NCBI GenBank assembly: GCA_963920575.1
Contig: OY986969.1
Coordinates: 18,833,288 to 18,897,287 of the forward strand
Reading direction: 5' to 3'
Length of the DNA: 64,000 nucleotides
DNA from: Narthecium ossifragum
Lineage: Eukaryota > Streptophyta > Magnoliopsida > Dioscoreales > Nartheciaceae
In this document: positions 26,386 through 36,899 of the stretch, piece after piece
Position numbering within the stretch: position 1 is the stretch's first letter
Layout of the letters: every line of letters starts with the position of its first letter
Translations under genes and position numbers: made by a program
Notes under the pieces: model-generated
The model's database searches: none
Told to the model about the DNA's origin: nothing
The model's input: the letters and a program-made list of their open reading frames with translations, nothing else

Positions 26386-27507
26386 ATCAATTGGCGCAAA
26401 AATGTTTTGACAGAGTCTCCTCTATAATTCATACACAAGGAACCTGTACAACTTCTATATTCCATAATAAATTTAAATACTTGATCATGAGGGCACAAAT
26501 GTGGATTTGCAACTACTACATCTATTACAAACCCAATTTAAATAATTAAAGAAACATCCTTCCACATTAATCAAAGATTCAGTGTTATACAATTTGTTCT
26601 CAAATAAAACATAAGTTTCCAAGCTTTAACTACATCAAATAAATATAAAATACTGAATGGAAGCCCTCATTCTGCCAACAACCTCAAAGTCCACCCGAAG
26701 TAGAAGCGCCTCAAAGAACTGATCCGCCTGGGTCTACTGAAGTGGAAGGAGCGGCGCCTGCACCTGCAAAACGCAGGCTGTGTAGGGTGAGCATAAAGTC
26801 CAGTAGGGTTCTACTTTACGACACTCTCAAGGAAAGGTGTAAACTGTAATTATGTCGTCTCCGTCCAATCCTAAGGCAATGAAGAACAAGTCTGGACAAG
26901 GGTCACGCATCACCAAGCGCCCCTCTACAGATCAGGGAAGGACAAGGGGCCAATGCACCTCCTGTGCACTCTCACCTCTACAACCCTTAACAGGATAACA
27001 TCTACTTCCCTTAGTGATTGACGCAGAGAACGATACGACCTCTACACGTCAATACCACAAATCAAATGAGTATATCTAGGTTGCAACCTCGATCAACACA
27101 AGATCATATCCACACAATCTCGCCCTAGTCCTCCTACCCATACCTCGGTCCTAGAGCTAGATCCGAGCTACCCGAGCCCTCGGATCGGCGATTGAGCCCC
27201 ATCGCCCGCACATAGCCTTAATGCTTCTAATGCATACAACGTGCATGAGCCTAATCAAGCAACTAGGCCTAGGTGTCTCTACATGTCAATTTATCAATCA
27301 CATGTCTACAAGATATAGCATAGCTATAGGGTAGGTTTAGCAGTCAAGAGTAAACAAATCTAAGCACAACATTCACATGTCCCAATCATGCATAATCATT
27401 CAACACATACAAGGGCACACATTCGACCCAATTAAATCTACACATTCCCAAGGGGCATCACTCCCTTGGTTAATCCATAAAGAAATAGAAACGGGCACAC
27501 CACCGGC

Positions 27508-29171
27508 TGATGAGTCACAAAATATGCATAATTCACCCATTTAACTTGGCTTTGTTAGCTCTCAAGCAATGCATTTTTAATATCTTTTCATATGGTTTCA
27601 GGTACAAGAGCTTACGAAGAGAGTTGCATTGACTTCGAGCCAAAAGACATCAATTATACAGATTCAGCTTAATTCGGATCGATCCGGACAATTTGGATCG
27701 ATCCGAGGACATTTTGGATCGATTCCGAAGTAATTCAGATCGATCCCGACCCTTTTCCAGAAGGCCATACTTTTTATCCAATGTTGGATCGATCCGGATT
27801 CTTAAGGGATCGATCCCAATATCTTTTCCTAGAGAGCTCGGTACAAAATGGATCGATCCAAACCGTCATGGGATCGATCCATATTTCTTTTCCCAAGAGC
27901 ACTTATTCTTGGGTACAAATTGGATCGATCCACATTTAAATGGGATCGATCCATATTTCCTTCCCAGAAAGCTATGATCTTTTGCTCATCTTGGATCGAT
28001 CCAAGCCTACTTCGGATCGATCCAAGATCGCTGACGGTTATAAATGGACGGCTCGGATCTAATCCGAGGATCTACGACTTGGGGTCTATAAATAGGGGTT
28101 TTGGCTCTAATTTTAGGATCTTTTTCCTCCCTCTTGTTCCTTCTCTTGACAGCCTTCTTCCCTCATCTATATTCTTGAGATTTCTCCTCCCATTCCCAAG
28201 GATTTAGGGCTCAAAAGGTGGAGGTCAATGGAGAATATGGGTGAAGCCTCTCCTCCCATGGATCATCCAACGAAGATGAGTGGCTAAACTCCTAATCCTT
28301 GGGAATTCTATGATGTCTTAGGTCTTTCTTTTAGATTTCTCTTGTAATCTTTGATGTAATAACGTTTGTGAGGTGGATTCTTTGTATGAATTCGGATTCA
28401 ATTCCTTATTTCTTCAATAAAGTCTACTCTTGAATGGTTTGAGTATCTATATTTGCATTTAATTGCTCAAGAATTAGGTGCATGCTAGGTATTTGATGAA
28501 ATCTCTCAAAGAGTAGGTTATTCTAGAACCATAGCCAACTCTTGACCTTAGGATAGAATGTTGAGGTGCTAGAACCACCCCAAGCCAAAGCTATCCTACT
28601 TACCATTCTTGACTTAGATGGAGGACTGGATTGAGGTATTAAATCCACCTCAATCCAAGACCTTAGTCATACAAAGCCTTGATTCCTTGCCAACAATAGG
28701 ACCTTAAGCCGGCGATTGTTGAGCTATGATCGGATTAAAGCCTCGATTATGGACATTCACCTTGTAATTCACGCGATGTGATGATCCTAACCCGACGTCT
28801 CATTAGCGGCGAGCGATACTAATTCTACGCTCGTCGATCCCCAATTTCGACCATCTCATTTAGATGTTATTCATCTTAATTCATAGAGAAAATATTTAGA
28901 CCCTAATTCGGATTGGAATTCCCTAGGACTTCTTTCTCGATAAATCTCTTAGCGTTAATTGTTTCTAGAATATTTTAGTTTAAACAACTTTAAAATCAAT
29001 CAAATTGTTTCCAACTATTGTAGGGATTACATCGCATCTACTAGTTCGACCATCCAATTCTCCGAGGACTCGACCCGTACTCCCATTAACTACGTTGTAG
29101 TTAAGTAGTAGTTCGGTAAATTTGTTTTGTCCGCCTTTGATATACTTAGCGACACATTTCAAGGCGAGTCA
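27508..29171 (+). mobile_element. Solo LTR, family E (1664 bp)
   Basis: It starts TGATGAGTCAC and ends GGCGAGTCA, and is flanked by perfect 5-bp duplications CCGGC (27503-27507 and 29172-29176) inside the family A 5' LTR. No interior, primer site or second LTR is present, so it is a solo LTR left by recombination. It has a palindrome cluster at 27676-28023, TATAAATA at about 28087, and a CGAAGATGAGTGGCTAA block at about 28272 that also occurs in the family B and C LTRs. Confidence 0.93.
27676..28096 (+). promoter_or_regulatory. Paired GGATCGATCC array upstream of a TATA box
   Basis: GGATCGATCC or one-base variants recur through 27676-28023, mostly in pairs whose starts are 21 bp apart, with pairs repeating about every 80 bp. 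The array ends about 60 bp before TCTATAAATAGG (28085-28096). It looks like the enhancer and core promoter of the LTR. The binding factor, if any, is unknown. Confidence 0.6.
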
Positions 29172-30994
29172 CCGGCCCTAGGCTTACACGATATAATAAT
29201 ACATACTTGCAGTAACCAACAATGAAATTGCATGAATTAAATCGAGGAAGAGCAGACGACACTAAAGAATGGCAATAGCATTGAGTACTGGGACAACAGC
29301 AAGGTTCAGCATAAAACCAAATTGAAGGATTGCATCTGTGCCAACAGTTATACCAGGTATACAAGGTCAGATTTGGCAGAAGTTAAATGGAATCCCAAGC
29401 TTTGAACCGAAAATCTAATTTCAGGGGAAGGGACTGGCCAACACTAACCAACTACCCAACAACCATCCAAGAACAGATGCTGTGAAGTGGTATCCAGGAA
29501 TCAGCAGTTGATCTCACAGGGGGTCCAACAATCGCAGCAACAATCCAACCAAGCTTAGAAGCTCAGCTATAGGACCCTCAGAGAAATCGGGAAGGGTTTG
29601 GAGGAGAATCTCAAGCATCCGGCCAGTCAAGAATAGAGGAATGACGATAGCAATCCACAGCCCAGCAAAGCAATCGCAGGAATCCAAACACAATATCACA
29701 AGCTCGAGGGAAACATTGGACAGGGGATTAGAGAGGAACCTCAAACCGCCGGCAACCAAGAACAGAGGGACAGAATCCGCGAAACTCCAAGGGAGAGGAA
29801 GAAGATGATGACAACCCCGACGGGATAGCACAGGGAGGGGGAGGAGACCCAAAATCCAAACCACAGCCGCAAGAAAGAGGAAGAAGAAGGAAAACAGGGC
29901 AGGAACAGAGGAAGACCATTAACTAGCAAGTATCGTCAACCTTCATTGACCATCGCAACCACGAGGAACCCATAAACAATCAACGAAACCAAATGAAACA
30001 GAGCAAAAGTAGGAACCCCAAAGCAAACAACCACGGAAATCATAGCAGAGCAACAAAATCCAAAGCAAGCATGTACCAATCCACATCCTAGATGCCTAAC
30101 CAGGGGTTAGGGTAGGAATCCCTACCTCTGGGCGTCGAGATCTTGTCCTTCTTCTTCTCCGGTCGCGGTTGTCGTCCCCGAGCTTGCCGCTAGTCGCTGC
30201 CACCTCTCTCCTCTGATCGTGAGTCGTCTCCGGTTGTGGTCGCCGAGCTCACCTAGCCCTCCGCCGTCGCCGCCGACGTCACCAAGTCCTCCTCTCCTTC
30301 CCGGTCGCGACCACCGCCGCCAAGCTCTCCTCTCCCCCCCAGTTCGTCGCGCGCCGCCTCTCTTTCTCTAATGATCAGGATAGAACCCTCACGAGAGAGA
30401 GAGAAGGGTTAAGAAGGTTTTATATCCTCTTCCACCAGCTCACCACGGTCCTCCAGCCCGTACAGGTTAGATAAGAGGCCCTCCACACGCCTGCCTAAAC
30501 CAAAGAGGTCTCCAGTCCTCTGCATGCGATCCCAACCCTTCACCGTGCGCTTGATAGCCTTCAGCCTCGTGGTGAAGCAGTATTGGCCTGACCCTTCACA
30601 TGGTGCACTCCAGGCCCGCTCCACCGCCTTCCTGAACTCCCCTGTTTTCATCCAGCTATGCTCCAGTCGGAATGTTGTGGGGCCCTTTCTCCGCAGGTCC
30701 TTATGTAAGCAAAGGAGAAACGGCGCATGGTCTGAACCTACACGCGGAAGGTGCTTGATGTAAGCCTCCGGGAACAACTGACTTGTGAGGACCCGTCCCT
30801 CTACTCCTGTGGCTCGTCGTGGACCGCAAGGGAAATTTGGTAAATTTCACTTTGTCGGCTAGTTTCACACCCGCGTGGGCACACACTGACCATGTTTGTG
30901 ATAATGTATGGCTAGAATGGTTAGTGGGACCCGGGATCGAAAGATCCGGGCTTGGGCTTAAGTTCTAGCCCAACTCTAGCTTCTTGTGAAAGAC

Positions 30995-31200
30995 GGATCG
31001 ATCCTTCCTTGCTAGAGAGATCGATTGGTCAATGCCAGGAAGTCGGATCGTTGAGAAGGATCGATCGCTCTCTTGGGACAGATCGATCGGTCAATGCCAG
31101 GAACGTGGATCGTCGAGAAGGATCGATCGCTCTCTTGGGATGGATCGATCGCTCTCTTGAGACGGATCGATCCTGCTAAGTCGGTTCGTTTGTCTATAAA
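30995..31200 (+). promoter_or_regulatory. GATCGATC cluster directly upstream of TATAAA
   Basis: Several GATCGATC cores lie between 30995 and 31173 with start-to-start distances near 22-23 bp within pairs. A TATAAA follows only 22 bp later. A repeated phrase GTCAATGCCAGGAA separates the pairs, showing tandem origin. Confidence 0.55.
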
Positions 31201-31543
31201 ACGGACGTAACCTTCTTCCTTGAATCTCTTTTGAAATGCGAGTTCTTGAGCTAAAATTTTCTGGATTTCGAAGAGGTTGTGGACGATCCAAGGCCTAGCA
31301 GCTGGGATTGAAGCTTCTATTGCTTAGGTAGGGATCCTACCTACAATTCTTCCGGGTTTTTGGAAGTTTTTCTGGTTGTCTTTGATCTTTTGCTTAGATC
31401 TTGTTATACACTTGTTAGATTATAGTATTTACGCCGGTTTTGGACTCTTGGTCCATCGTACTACTAGATCCCAGGTTTTGGTGGGATTTGGTGGAGTTTT
31501 CCGACGATATTTTCTCGCCGGAGGGTTGCCGGAGAACCCAACG

Positions 31544-31858
31544 CGATCGATCCTTCTGGGAGAGGGATCGATCCTTCTTCGTTGGTCATGCTGAACCCGA
31601 GCAGGATCGATCATTCCCGGGTGGGGACGATCGATCCTTGTGCCTTGGGTAGCATGGGATCCCCTCGTCGCGAGTAGGATCGATCATCCCTTGGAGGGAA
31701 GGATCGATCCTCCTTGGCGCAGCAGGGAGGATGTTCCTTATCGCGAGTAGGATCGATCGTCCCTTGGAGGGACGGATCGATCGCACTCGGCACGATATGG
31801 AGAGATCATTCTCTGCCATTAGAAGGATCGATCCTCCCTTGGAGGGAGGTATCGATCC
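31544..31858 (+). repeat. Second GATCGATC cluster, paired 21-24 bp apart
   Basis: Five pairs of GATCGATC-type sites lie downstream of the TATA. Three of them are separated by the near-palindromic spacer TCCCTTGGAGGGA, giving a constant 24-bp step (near 31680, 31750 and 31825). The pairs repeat about every 70 bp. Confidence 0.8.
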
Positions 31859-33605
31859 GTCTACGGCAGAGATAGAGATTTCTTCTTGGTTTTGTCCGCG
31901 GGGCTTTGTATGTACCGTTTTCTTTACTGTCTTATACTTGGTACATATGTTTAAGCATGTTAGCCCTATAATAGGGGCAGTGGTGAACCGGGGGAGTGAT
32001 GACTCCCGGGATGTTTAGAATAAACGGGCGGGTAGCCCTACAGCTTTTTCTAGCCTTGCATGCCGGCGTGCGCCGAGGGCTTTATCTGTGATATCTATGA
32101 GCTGTTGTTTGCGGGGCTGCTTCCCGGTGCAGGTGTTGTGGTGGACTGCTGACAGTTGGTGGTGGTACCACTGTAGCAGCTCCTAGACCTTATTTACCTG
32201 TTCACCACCACGGGTAGGCAGGGTGCTGTGCCCAGACCTTGTCTGATATACATCACATACTATTGCATGCTTACCTGTATATTTCTGTGTGTGCTCATAA
32301 CATGCATTGCTTTGTGTGTAGGGCGTTGACGATGGATTGATCGCCGATCCGGGGCTTTCGGGTAGTCTAGATCTAGCTCTAGGACCGTTGCGGGTAGCTT
32401 GGTCCAGGACTCGATTTGTAGTATTCAGTCGTTTTCGATGATAGGGTTAGATGACCTGAATACATGTGATTGATGTTTAGAGGTCGTGTCGACTCCAAGT
32501 TGTATTTGAAGTGTAGCTGGTGTCCGGTGTTCTTAAACTCTTGGGAGGAGGAGTGCCTGCCCAGCGGTGTCTTGGCCCGCCAAACAGTGTTCTGTGTCCT
32601 GTTGAGAGTATGCAGTGTTTTGGGCCTGCGTTCATGGACTTCCGGTAGGGTTATGGGACCCTTGTATACACCTAGGATAGACTTGGGGGCAACACTGTTG
32701 TGTTCCCTCCCTTGTGAGTGTCCCTGCTGAGCTTAGTGCTCACTCCTACCCGGGCTGCATTTTGCAGGTGCTGGCGCTAGCTCTTCTTCGGTCGCCCCTA
32801 CCGGGCCGGTGTTTGGTGACGTGGCGGCGTTTGGCGGTGCTTGAGGAGCGGCAATCTCAGTTTTACCCTTTTGTTATAGATAGTCTCATACGGGAGTGTT
32901 AAGTGTATAATTTCCCTGTTTTGAGGATTTGTATTATATTCCAGTTCAGTCTTTGAGGTTTGTGAATGTTTGTATTATATAGGATGATTATGAATCGCTA
33001 GGGAGACCATTACGATTAGAGGGAAACCTCTCCAAAATTTCCGCAGTAGGTTAGGTTCCGGTTCACGTCGCCCGACCCGGTTGGGCCTACGCGGGTCGGG
33101 ACGCGACATGACTCCACTCCCCGTTGCATAGCGCCCTGTCCAGTCTCTCCAGGATATGTGAACTTGCTTCCAATAAAGTCCAGCTCCCGCAAGCCGTTGG
33201 TGCAGAGAAAAGAAAGGAAACCACGTTCAGCCATCCCAAAAGAAAACGGCAAGCCGCCTCGCTTTTCCTCCGTAGTGAGTATGGCATTGAAGTCCCCCAG
33301 CATGAGGTGCGGCAAGCCAACCGATTCTGCCCTGGATAACGCCTCCCATAGCTCCTTCCGTTCCAGATCCCTGGTTGACCCATACACAATGGAGATCATG
33401 ACATGCCCCATAGCCTGGGACGAGTACACCCCATCGACAGCTTGAGCAGACCAATGGATGAAGGAAGCCCGTCTGCTGTCAAGTTTCCAGAGCACGAGGA
33501 TTCCACCACGCCTACCTACCGCAGGGAGCAGGTAGAGGCCCCATTGTGTCCCAACTCTCTCTTTTATCCAATCCAACTTATCCCCCCGAACCAGTACAAC
33601 TTGAT

Positions 33606-34225
33606 GTTTCTATTAATTGAATTACAGTTTTGTCCCTGGAAGTTAAACTGTTTAAATTTATGTCTGTTTTTCGCAAATGTATTGCACTAGTTGGATGTGT
33701 ATAGTAATAGGAACCCTCACGCCTCGCCCCGGATGGGTTTTTTGGGTCGGGGTGTGACAACTTGATATCAGAGCAAGATGTAGATTTGTTAGCCGATTTG
33801 TGCCAGCGAGGATGCTGGGCCTCTAAGGGGGTTGGGTTGTGAGACCCGGGGTACCTTGGTGTCGGTGTTCGCATGGAGGGCATTTGACCAAACCAGGTAA
33901 CCGAGTAAGCAACCCCACGTAGATAAAAAGTATATTAGCAACCCTTATAACACACAACGCGTTTTAAAGCCGTGATGATAGTGATCCGTCAGAAAACTCC
34001 AAGGTTAAGCGTGCTTGCCTTGGAGCGGTCCCGGGATGGGTGACCCACCGGGAATATTGTGCTGGTGGGGCCCTCTGGTGGATCCTGGATGGAGCCCGCA
34101 AGCCATGGGCGGCCCCGGACGGCGGGGGCCGTTACATATATACTTGTTGCGCCTATTGATGATGTAAACAGGTTTTGGTGGCTCACGCCTCGATCTGCGT
34201 GGGTTTTTTGGTTCAGGGTGTGACA
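33606..34225 (+). mobile_element. Cassandra-like TRIM: partial 5' LTR, mini-interior, complete 3' LTR
   Basis: An LTR end GGGTCGGGGTGTGACA (to 33759) is followed by ACT and TGATATCAGAGC (33763-33774), one base off the initiator-tRNA-Met primer site. About 60 bp later comes a polypurine-like CTAAGGGGGTTGGG, then a 388-bp LTR (33838-34225, TGTGAGACCC to CAGGGTGTGACA). The interior is only 78 bp and non-coding. The 3' LTR contains a 5S rRNA-derived segment, the hallmark of Cassandra TRIMs (established knowledge). The 5' LTR before about 33700 does not match the 3' LTR well, so its left limit is uncertain. Confidence 0.65.
33987..34064 (+). other. 5S rRNA-derived segment in TRIM LTR
   Basis: The stretch contains AACTCC, GGTTAAGCGTGCTTG and CGGGATGGGTGACCC in the same order and near-normal spacing as the 3' two thirds of plant 5S rRNA, including the internal promoter region (GTTAAGCGTGCTT ... 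GGATGGGTGACC). The 5' third of 5S rRNA is absent, so it is not a working 5S gene, but an RNA polymerase III promoter may persist. Confidence 0.75.
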
Positions 34226-34376
34226 AGCCAGCAGCTGCAACAATCGTCGGAGGAGACGATGAGGTCGTTGTCGCTAGACTATCTGAAGCTGCTCATCAAC
34301 GGGTAGGCGTTCAATGATGTGACCTTTATCATCGAGGGCCACCAAGTCCACGCTCACTGATGCATCCACTGGGCAG
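34226..34376 (+). pseudogene. BLADE-ON-PETIOLE / NPR5-like BTB fragment with two stops
   Basis: From ATG 34259 the frame reads MRSLSLDYLKLLING, stop, AFNDVTFIIEGHQVHAH, stop, CI. This matches the start of the BTB/POZ domain of plant BOP/NPR5-type co-activators (SLSLDYLNLLINGQAFSDV ... VHAHRC). Both stops stand where the family has Q (CAG) and R (CGN), so each can be explained by one C-to-T change. Similarity ends at about 34376, and no ankyrin repeats or intron boundary follow. It begins immediately after the TRIM. It is a non-functional fragment. Confidence 0.6.
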
Positions 34377-36312
34377 GGCCTGCTATAAGACTGGTCACAC
34401 GCAAGTCACGTGACTAGTTTTCTATTAGAATTTTGACGCCGTTCGAGCTTCCTATCAAATTGTTACGGTATTGATACTTGAGGTACTAAATTTGTAAATA
34501 GTAAAACTCATGTACTAAATTGGTAATTCACATATTTTACAGGTACAAAATATGAAATTTAGCCTAATGATTATGTGTAGAATTGATATGAAATGGTGAT
34601 TTGGATGGCCGCATGAGAACGAATTGCCATTTTATGTATATTCCTCTTATTCTATTTCCGCTCATAAGAGGTTTCTTAACTGATGAGCTTTTATGGTTAC
34701 GTTGGAATTCCTGATTTTACTAGCTTCATGATTTGTTTGATTTCAATTCAAGTGATGTTTAACTGATGAATTTGTCAGTGGGGAGATGATGATATTAAAA
34801 TGTAAAATATATGATTTCTATGGTTTTGTTGGTGATAAAATTGGGAAGCTGATGATGGTTGATGATGATGGTTTAATGTCATTTGGTGTCTTGGATGACT
34901 AGTTGGTTGGCAATCAGCCACCTGCGATCTCACAAAATCGTTGGAAGTTGTTTTGGACCTTTTTGACCTTTTTGTGCACGATTTTGTTCCATAAATTGTT
35001 GGATTTGTTGTCTGTTGTTACTGGTTGGTTTTATGTAATGATGGTGGCTTTTCCAATTGCCAGTTGTTGATTTATGTCTTTACATGATGTATATTCCTAC
35101 AAGAGTGGAGAGAAATGATGAATTCGATCCCCTTGGCATTGACTTACATGGTTCCTATATTCTGGGACAAATGATTTGAATCTAAGCCCTTTTGTATGCA
35201 TGGATTAGTTGTTGTTTTGCTAGTATCGTAAGATTCCTTTGTTATATTGGCATTGTTGGTATTGTTGGGTTGTTAGTAGTATCTTTTGCTGGTGATATAT
35301 CTTGGTTTTATGAATTACTGGTCTTTTGCTAGAGTTGCTGATGACTATTGACAGCTTAATGGTATGGTTTTGCCACTTTCTGTGGTTTGGGAATGTGAAG
35401 GCTATATATGCCTAATAGTACATGGCCCTGGCCCTGATGTGTTCCAACATTATGTGTATAAGGAATTGGAGAGTGTTTTGGTGATTTGGATGGCTAAATG
35501 CGTTTAGCAACCAATTGCCGGCAAACAAGGGCGATGATGATTAAATTCTGAGCTCTTGACCTTATTAGTACTTCATAAGCGCCACATAGACGAGTATGAA
35601 GATTGGAGTCAAGATGGAAGCCATGATATTTTTTTTGTAAAAACCTGTGGAAGCTGTTTATGTTGTAATCCTAAAATTTGACAAATATGGAGATGTACAT
35701 GTTTTATAGAATTGCTGATAGTTATAAATGAATTCATTTTTGTTATGCTCAAGCAATTGTCTTGTGTTCACCTTTTTCTCCCCCGGTTGCTATTTCACAA
35801 AATTTTCTACTTGACATATAACCACCAACTCATATAAGGAAAGATAGCATGAAGGTATATGATTATTTGATTTCAAGCAAATGATCAAAGCCTTTGAATA
35901 AGAAGGGGTATGTGCTAATCTCAAAATAAAAGGGTTATATGTCTAATAAACATAAGGTATATATTTTCTATAAAAAAAATGTTTGAAATAGAGTATATAT
36001 TTGTGTTCGGATATACTATACTAATACACTTAAAATTACTTTTCAAAAACCTTCAATATACATAAAGGCGTGGTATTCTCACCATAGGCAGTTAGGGATG
36101 ACTCTAACCCCCATTCCATTACCACAGAAAAACAAATCGTAAAAAGTCACAGGTGTCAACTTCCATTCCAGCACCAAACAAATAGCAGAAACTATTAGAT
36201 TCCATAGAATTCAGCCTCCATTTCAGCACAAAAAACCCAGCAAAAGTGAGAAACCACTCCATTCCAGTCTAGCACTCCATTTAAGAACACTCCAGTCTAA
36301 CAAACAGGCCCT
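34377..36312. other. No gene recognised; AT-rich sequence
   Basis: I found no convincing coding sequence in these 1.9 kb. A phrase GGTGATTTGGATGGC occurs at about 34597 and 35482 in similar surroundings, hinting at an old duplication. The right end (about 36060-36312) ends in AACAAACAGGCCCTAA, which resembles a MITE terminus, but I could not find its partner. Confidence 0.4.
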
Positions 36313-36899
36313 AAGGTTGTTCGCATCAACTTTCCTATTCATCCCTACAATATTCCAATATATATTACCTTCCTATTTTACATCTTCCCTATTTACAATA
36401 CATCATAAGCTTCCATAAACCATTCCCCTACATCACCACGATACTAATTTCCCCATCTTCTTTTCTTATTCTATTTTGCATTTATTATTTGACAGTCTAC
36501 TTATTAGTATTATATTACGTCATTAATATTTATGATATATTTATATTAATGTATTTTGTAATATATATATATATAATTTTTTATCTCAATAGTTCTATTA
36601 AATATATGCTTCAAATGCATCCATCAAATATGTAACATTCATATTTTAAACGGTTGGATATATTTCACTAATAATATACTAATTTTCATATTCCAACTGT
36701 TATATTTCTAATTATCATATTTCAATAGTAGCATTCCAACAATAATAGTTTCAATGGTAATATTTTGTCAATATAAGTAGAACCATTTATTTCTCAAACT
36801 CATTTCTATTCATACTTTTAACTCGTTTGTCTTCCATATCAACTTGAATTCTCTCCCCTCTATTGACTTCTTCTATAAACGTGAAAATGAAATCTACTA

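Larger units (their letters stand above)
20220..30417 (-). mobile_element. Family A Ty3/gypsy chromovirus (Tekay/Del-like), deleted
   Basis: Minus-strand element: 5' LTR 30417-26385 (start missing, 3' end missing, interrupted by a solo LTR), interior 26384-22870, and complete 3' LTR 22869-20220 (TGTGAGGACC to GGGGCGTGACA). The interior keeps protease, RT, RNase H, integrase and a chromodomain-like tail in the gypsy order. The primer site and most of gag are deleted. The LTR-to-gag junction near 26385 shares ATCAATT with the intact LTR end, suggesting a microhomology deletion. The left flank ACTTT (20215-20219) should be the target duplication, but the far flank is lost where the 5' LTR breaks into LINE sequence at about 30417. 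Confidence 0.85.
26385..30417 (-). repeat. 5' LTR of family A element, interrupted and truncated
   Basis: Segments 26385-27507 and 29177-30417 match the 3' LTR at 20290-21480 and 21480-22560. The solo LTR at 27508-29171 splits them exactly at the shared text CACACCACCGGC. The outer 300 bp or so (TGTGAGGACC end) are missing, and LINE sequence begins at about 30418. Confidence 0.8.
30784..33108 (+). mobile_element. Solo LTR, family A (2325 bp)
   Basis: It begins TGTGAGGACCC and ends GTCGGGACGCGACA, with perfect duplications TGACT at 30779-30783 and 33109-33113 in the LINE endonuclease. It has TATAAA at 31195-31200. Palindrome clusters occur both before (30995-31173) and after (31544-31858) the TATA. 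No interior remains. Confidence 0.93.
30418..33605 (-). pseudogene. LINE endonuclease part, split by a solo LTR
   Basis: The minus strand 33605-33109 reads a plant LINE AP-type endonuclease: DWIKERVGTQWG, GRRGGILVLWK, LMLGDFNAIL and RLDRALCNGEWS. Across the solo LTR at 30784-33108 it resumes with LFPEAYIKHLPRVGSDHAPFLL (about 30780-30700), and it continues to GLEDRGELVEEDI near 30417. The GDFN and SDHAP catalytic blocks are present. Removing the LTR and one copy of its target duplication restores the frame at WSQLFPE. The N-terminus (before 33605) and everything after 30418 are cut. It is probably continuous with the RT piece at 18.7-20.2 kb. Confidence 0.88.

Noticed and set aside
33016..33576. 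186-codon frame as a host gene
   Set aside because: The sequence is the LINE endonuclease (GDFNAIL and related motifs), and its C-terminus is cut by an LTR.
33987..34064. Functional 5S rRNA gene
   Set aside because: Only the 3' two thirds are recognisable, the 5' third is missing, and the piece lies inside a TRIM LTR.
36060..36312. Complete MITE ending in AACAAACAGGCCCTAA
   Set aside because: I could not find the partner inverted repeat or a target duplication, so only the terminus is mentioned.
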